This document shows, piece by piece, positions 11,245-12,239 of a stretch of DNA of 12,239 bases. Position 1 is the stretch's first letter, and each line of letters starts with the position of its first letter. A model generated the notes under the pieces. The model was not told the origin of the DNA. It saw nothing but the letters and a program-made list of their open reading frames with translations, and did not search any database. This DNA is from Xanthobacteraceae bacterium (GTDB taxonomy: Bacteria > Pseudomonadota > Alphaproteobacteria > Rhizobiales > Xanthobacteraceae). Location: contig JAUSIF010000036.1 in assembly GCA_030648135.1 (NCBI GenBank), forward strand, positions 1-12,239. The letters run 5' to 3'. The position numbers and the translations under genes were made by a program.

Positions 11245-12239
11245 ATGTCGTTCTTCCGCCTCTATGCCCGCGTGTTCGAGCTCCTCGGTCCCGAAAAAAC
11301 ACTTGGGACGGTACTCGCGTGCGCGAACATCGCGCTCGCCTGTGCCCAATTCGCCGAGCCGGTGCTGTTCGGCCGCATCATCGACGCGCTGGTGAGCGCG
11401 CAGGCGGCGGCCCGACTGCCCGTGACCGAGGACCTCGTGTGGCTTCTTGCCGCTTGGGTCGGCTTCGGGCTGTTCACGATCTTCGCCGGGGTATTGCTCG
11501 CTCTTTATGCCGACCGGCTCTCGCACCGCCGGCGGCTCGCGATCATCACCAGCTATTTCGAGCACGTGGTGCAGATGCCGATCCCCTTCCACGGCGCCAC
11601 CCATTCCGGCCGCCTAATGAAAGTCATGCTGCAGGGCGCCGATGCGTTGTGGGGCATGTGGCTTTCGTTCTTCCGTGATCACTTCGCGTCCTTCATCGCG
11701 CTCGTCGCGCTTCTTCCGGTCGCGGTGTACATGAACTGGCGCCTCGGCCTCCTGCTCGTCATGCTGCTCGCCGTTTTCGCGGTCCTCACCTCGCACGTGA
11801 TGCGGCGCACGGAGACGCTGCAGCTCGGCGTCGAGCGCATTCACTCGGATCTCGCCGAGCGCGCGTCGGACGCGCTCGGCAATATCGCGCTGATCCAGAG
11901 CTTTACTCGCATCGATGCCGAGGTGCATGGCATCAAGGACGTAGCCAACCGTCTGCTCGCCGCGCAGATTCCTGTGCTCTCGTGGTGGGCGCTCGTGGCG
12001 GTGGCAACGCGCGCGGCGACCACGTTTACGATCTTGGCGATTTTCCTCGTCGGCACCTGGCTGCACTTGCAGGGCCTCACCTCGATCGGCGAGATCGTTA
12101 CCTTCGTCGGCATAGCGACCATGTTCGTGGGCAAGCTCGATCAGGCGGTCTCGTTCTCCAATCGCCTGTTGCTCGATGCGCCGCGGTTGGTGGAATTCTT
12201 CAACGTGCTCGACGCCGCGCCCACGGTGCGCGACCGCCC
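11245..12239 (+). CDS. ndvA: NdvA/ChvA-like glucan ABC exporter, membrane domain (cut by window edge)
   Basis: The first 331 codons of a fused permease-ATPase exporter; the frame is open to the right edge. It begins MSFFRLYARVFELLGPEK and has AEPVLFGRIIDALVSAQ, a pattern I recognise from the cyclic beta-1,2-glucan exporters NdvA and ChvA of rhizobia. The same holds for ADRLSHRRRLAIITSYFEHV, LLAAQIPVLSWWALVAVATR and FLVGTWLHLQG. Those proteins carry osmoregulated periplasmic glucans across the inner membrane and are needed for hypo-osmotic growth and host infection. Several membrane helices are evident. The ATPase domain lies outside the window, so Walker motifs cannot be checked. Many exporters share this topology, so the substrate remains a family-level inference. 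No clear ribosome-binding site precedes the ATG. Confidence 0.72.
   Translation, partial: MSFFRLYARVFELLGPEKTLGTVLACANIALACAQFAEPVLFGRIIDALVSAQAAARLPVTEDLVWLLAAWVGFGLFTIFAGVLLALYADRLSHRRRLAIITSYFEHVVQMPIPFHGATHSGRLMKVMLQGADALWGMWLSFFRDHFASFIALVALLPVAVYMNWRLGLLLVMLLAVFAVLTSHVMRRTETLQLGVERIHSDLAERASDALGNIALIQSFTRIDAEVHGIKDVANRLLAAQIPVLSWWALVAVATRAATTFTILAIFLVGTWLHLQGLTSIGEIVTFVGIATMFVGKLDQAVSFSNRLLLDAPRLVEFFNVLDAAPTVRDR

Overview
The window looks like chromosomal DNA of a GC-rich alphaproteobacterium, most likely a member of the Hyphomicrobiales (Rhizobiales), close to the Bradyrhizobium/Rhodopseudomonas side. The signs are: an HNH nuclease of a type I know from rhizobia, a second HNH-like hallmark set of cysteines around it, a DsbB relative, a HisE with the rhizobial motif pattern, a YqaA-type DedA protein and an NdvA-like glucan exporter, all with strongly GC-biased third codon positions. 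No phage, transposase, CRISPR array or integrase is visible.

Left part (1-3099) is housekeeping. A truncated gluQ (tRNA-Asp queuosine glutamylation) runs off the left edge on the minus strand. Divergent from it is a probable two-gene operon: an AlkA-type DNA glycosylase and an alpha/beta-hydrolase esterase 12 bp behind it. An HNH nuclease gene with a GTG start follows, and its 3' end overlaps the 3' end of a convergent dsbB. A tRNA-Leu(CAA) gene with its own compact promoter closes this part.

Middle part (3100-8774) looks like a stress/maintenance block. A 329-bp gene-free stretch carries a promoter-like pair and a hairpin. It leads into a gene fusing a ribosome-hibernation (HPF/RaiA) domain to a cold-shock RNA-binding domain. 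Sixty bases later comes a Host_attach-family gene, a family that may be related to archaeo-eukaryotic-type release factors. On the opposite strand lies a large fusion of protein-L-isoaspartate methyltransferase with an erythromycin-esterase-like domain. Divergent from it is a complete MsbA-type ABC half-transporter. Ribosome protection or rescue plus protein repair is a reasonable common theme, but it is inferred from domains and neighbourhood only.

Right part (8783-12239) is again housekeeping or transport: a dyad between convergent genes, a hisE-yqaA pair on the minus strand, an orphan secreted NitT/TauT-type substrate-binding protein, and the first 331 codons (membrane domain only) of an NdvA-like exporter that leaves the window at the right edge.

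The most interesting item is the HPF-cold-shock fusion paired with the Host_attach gene and preceded by a possible 168-nt leader. Next is the methyltransferase-esterase fusion.
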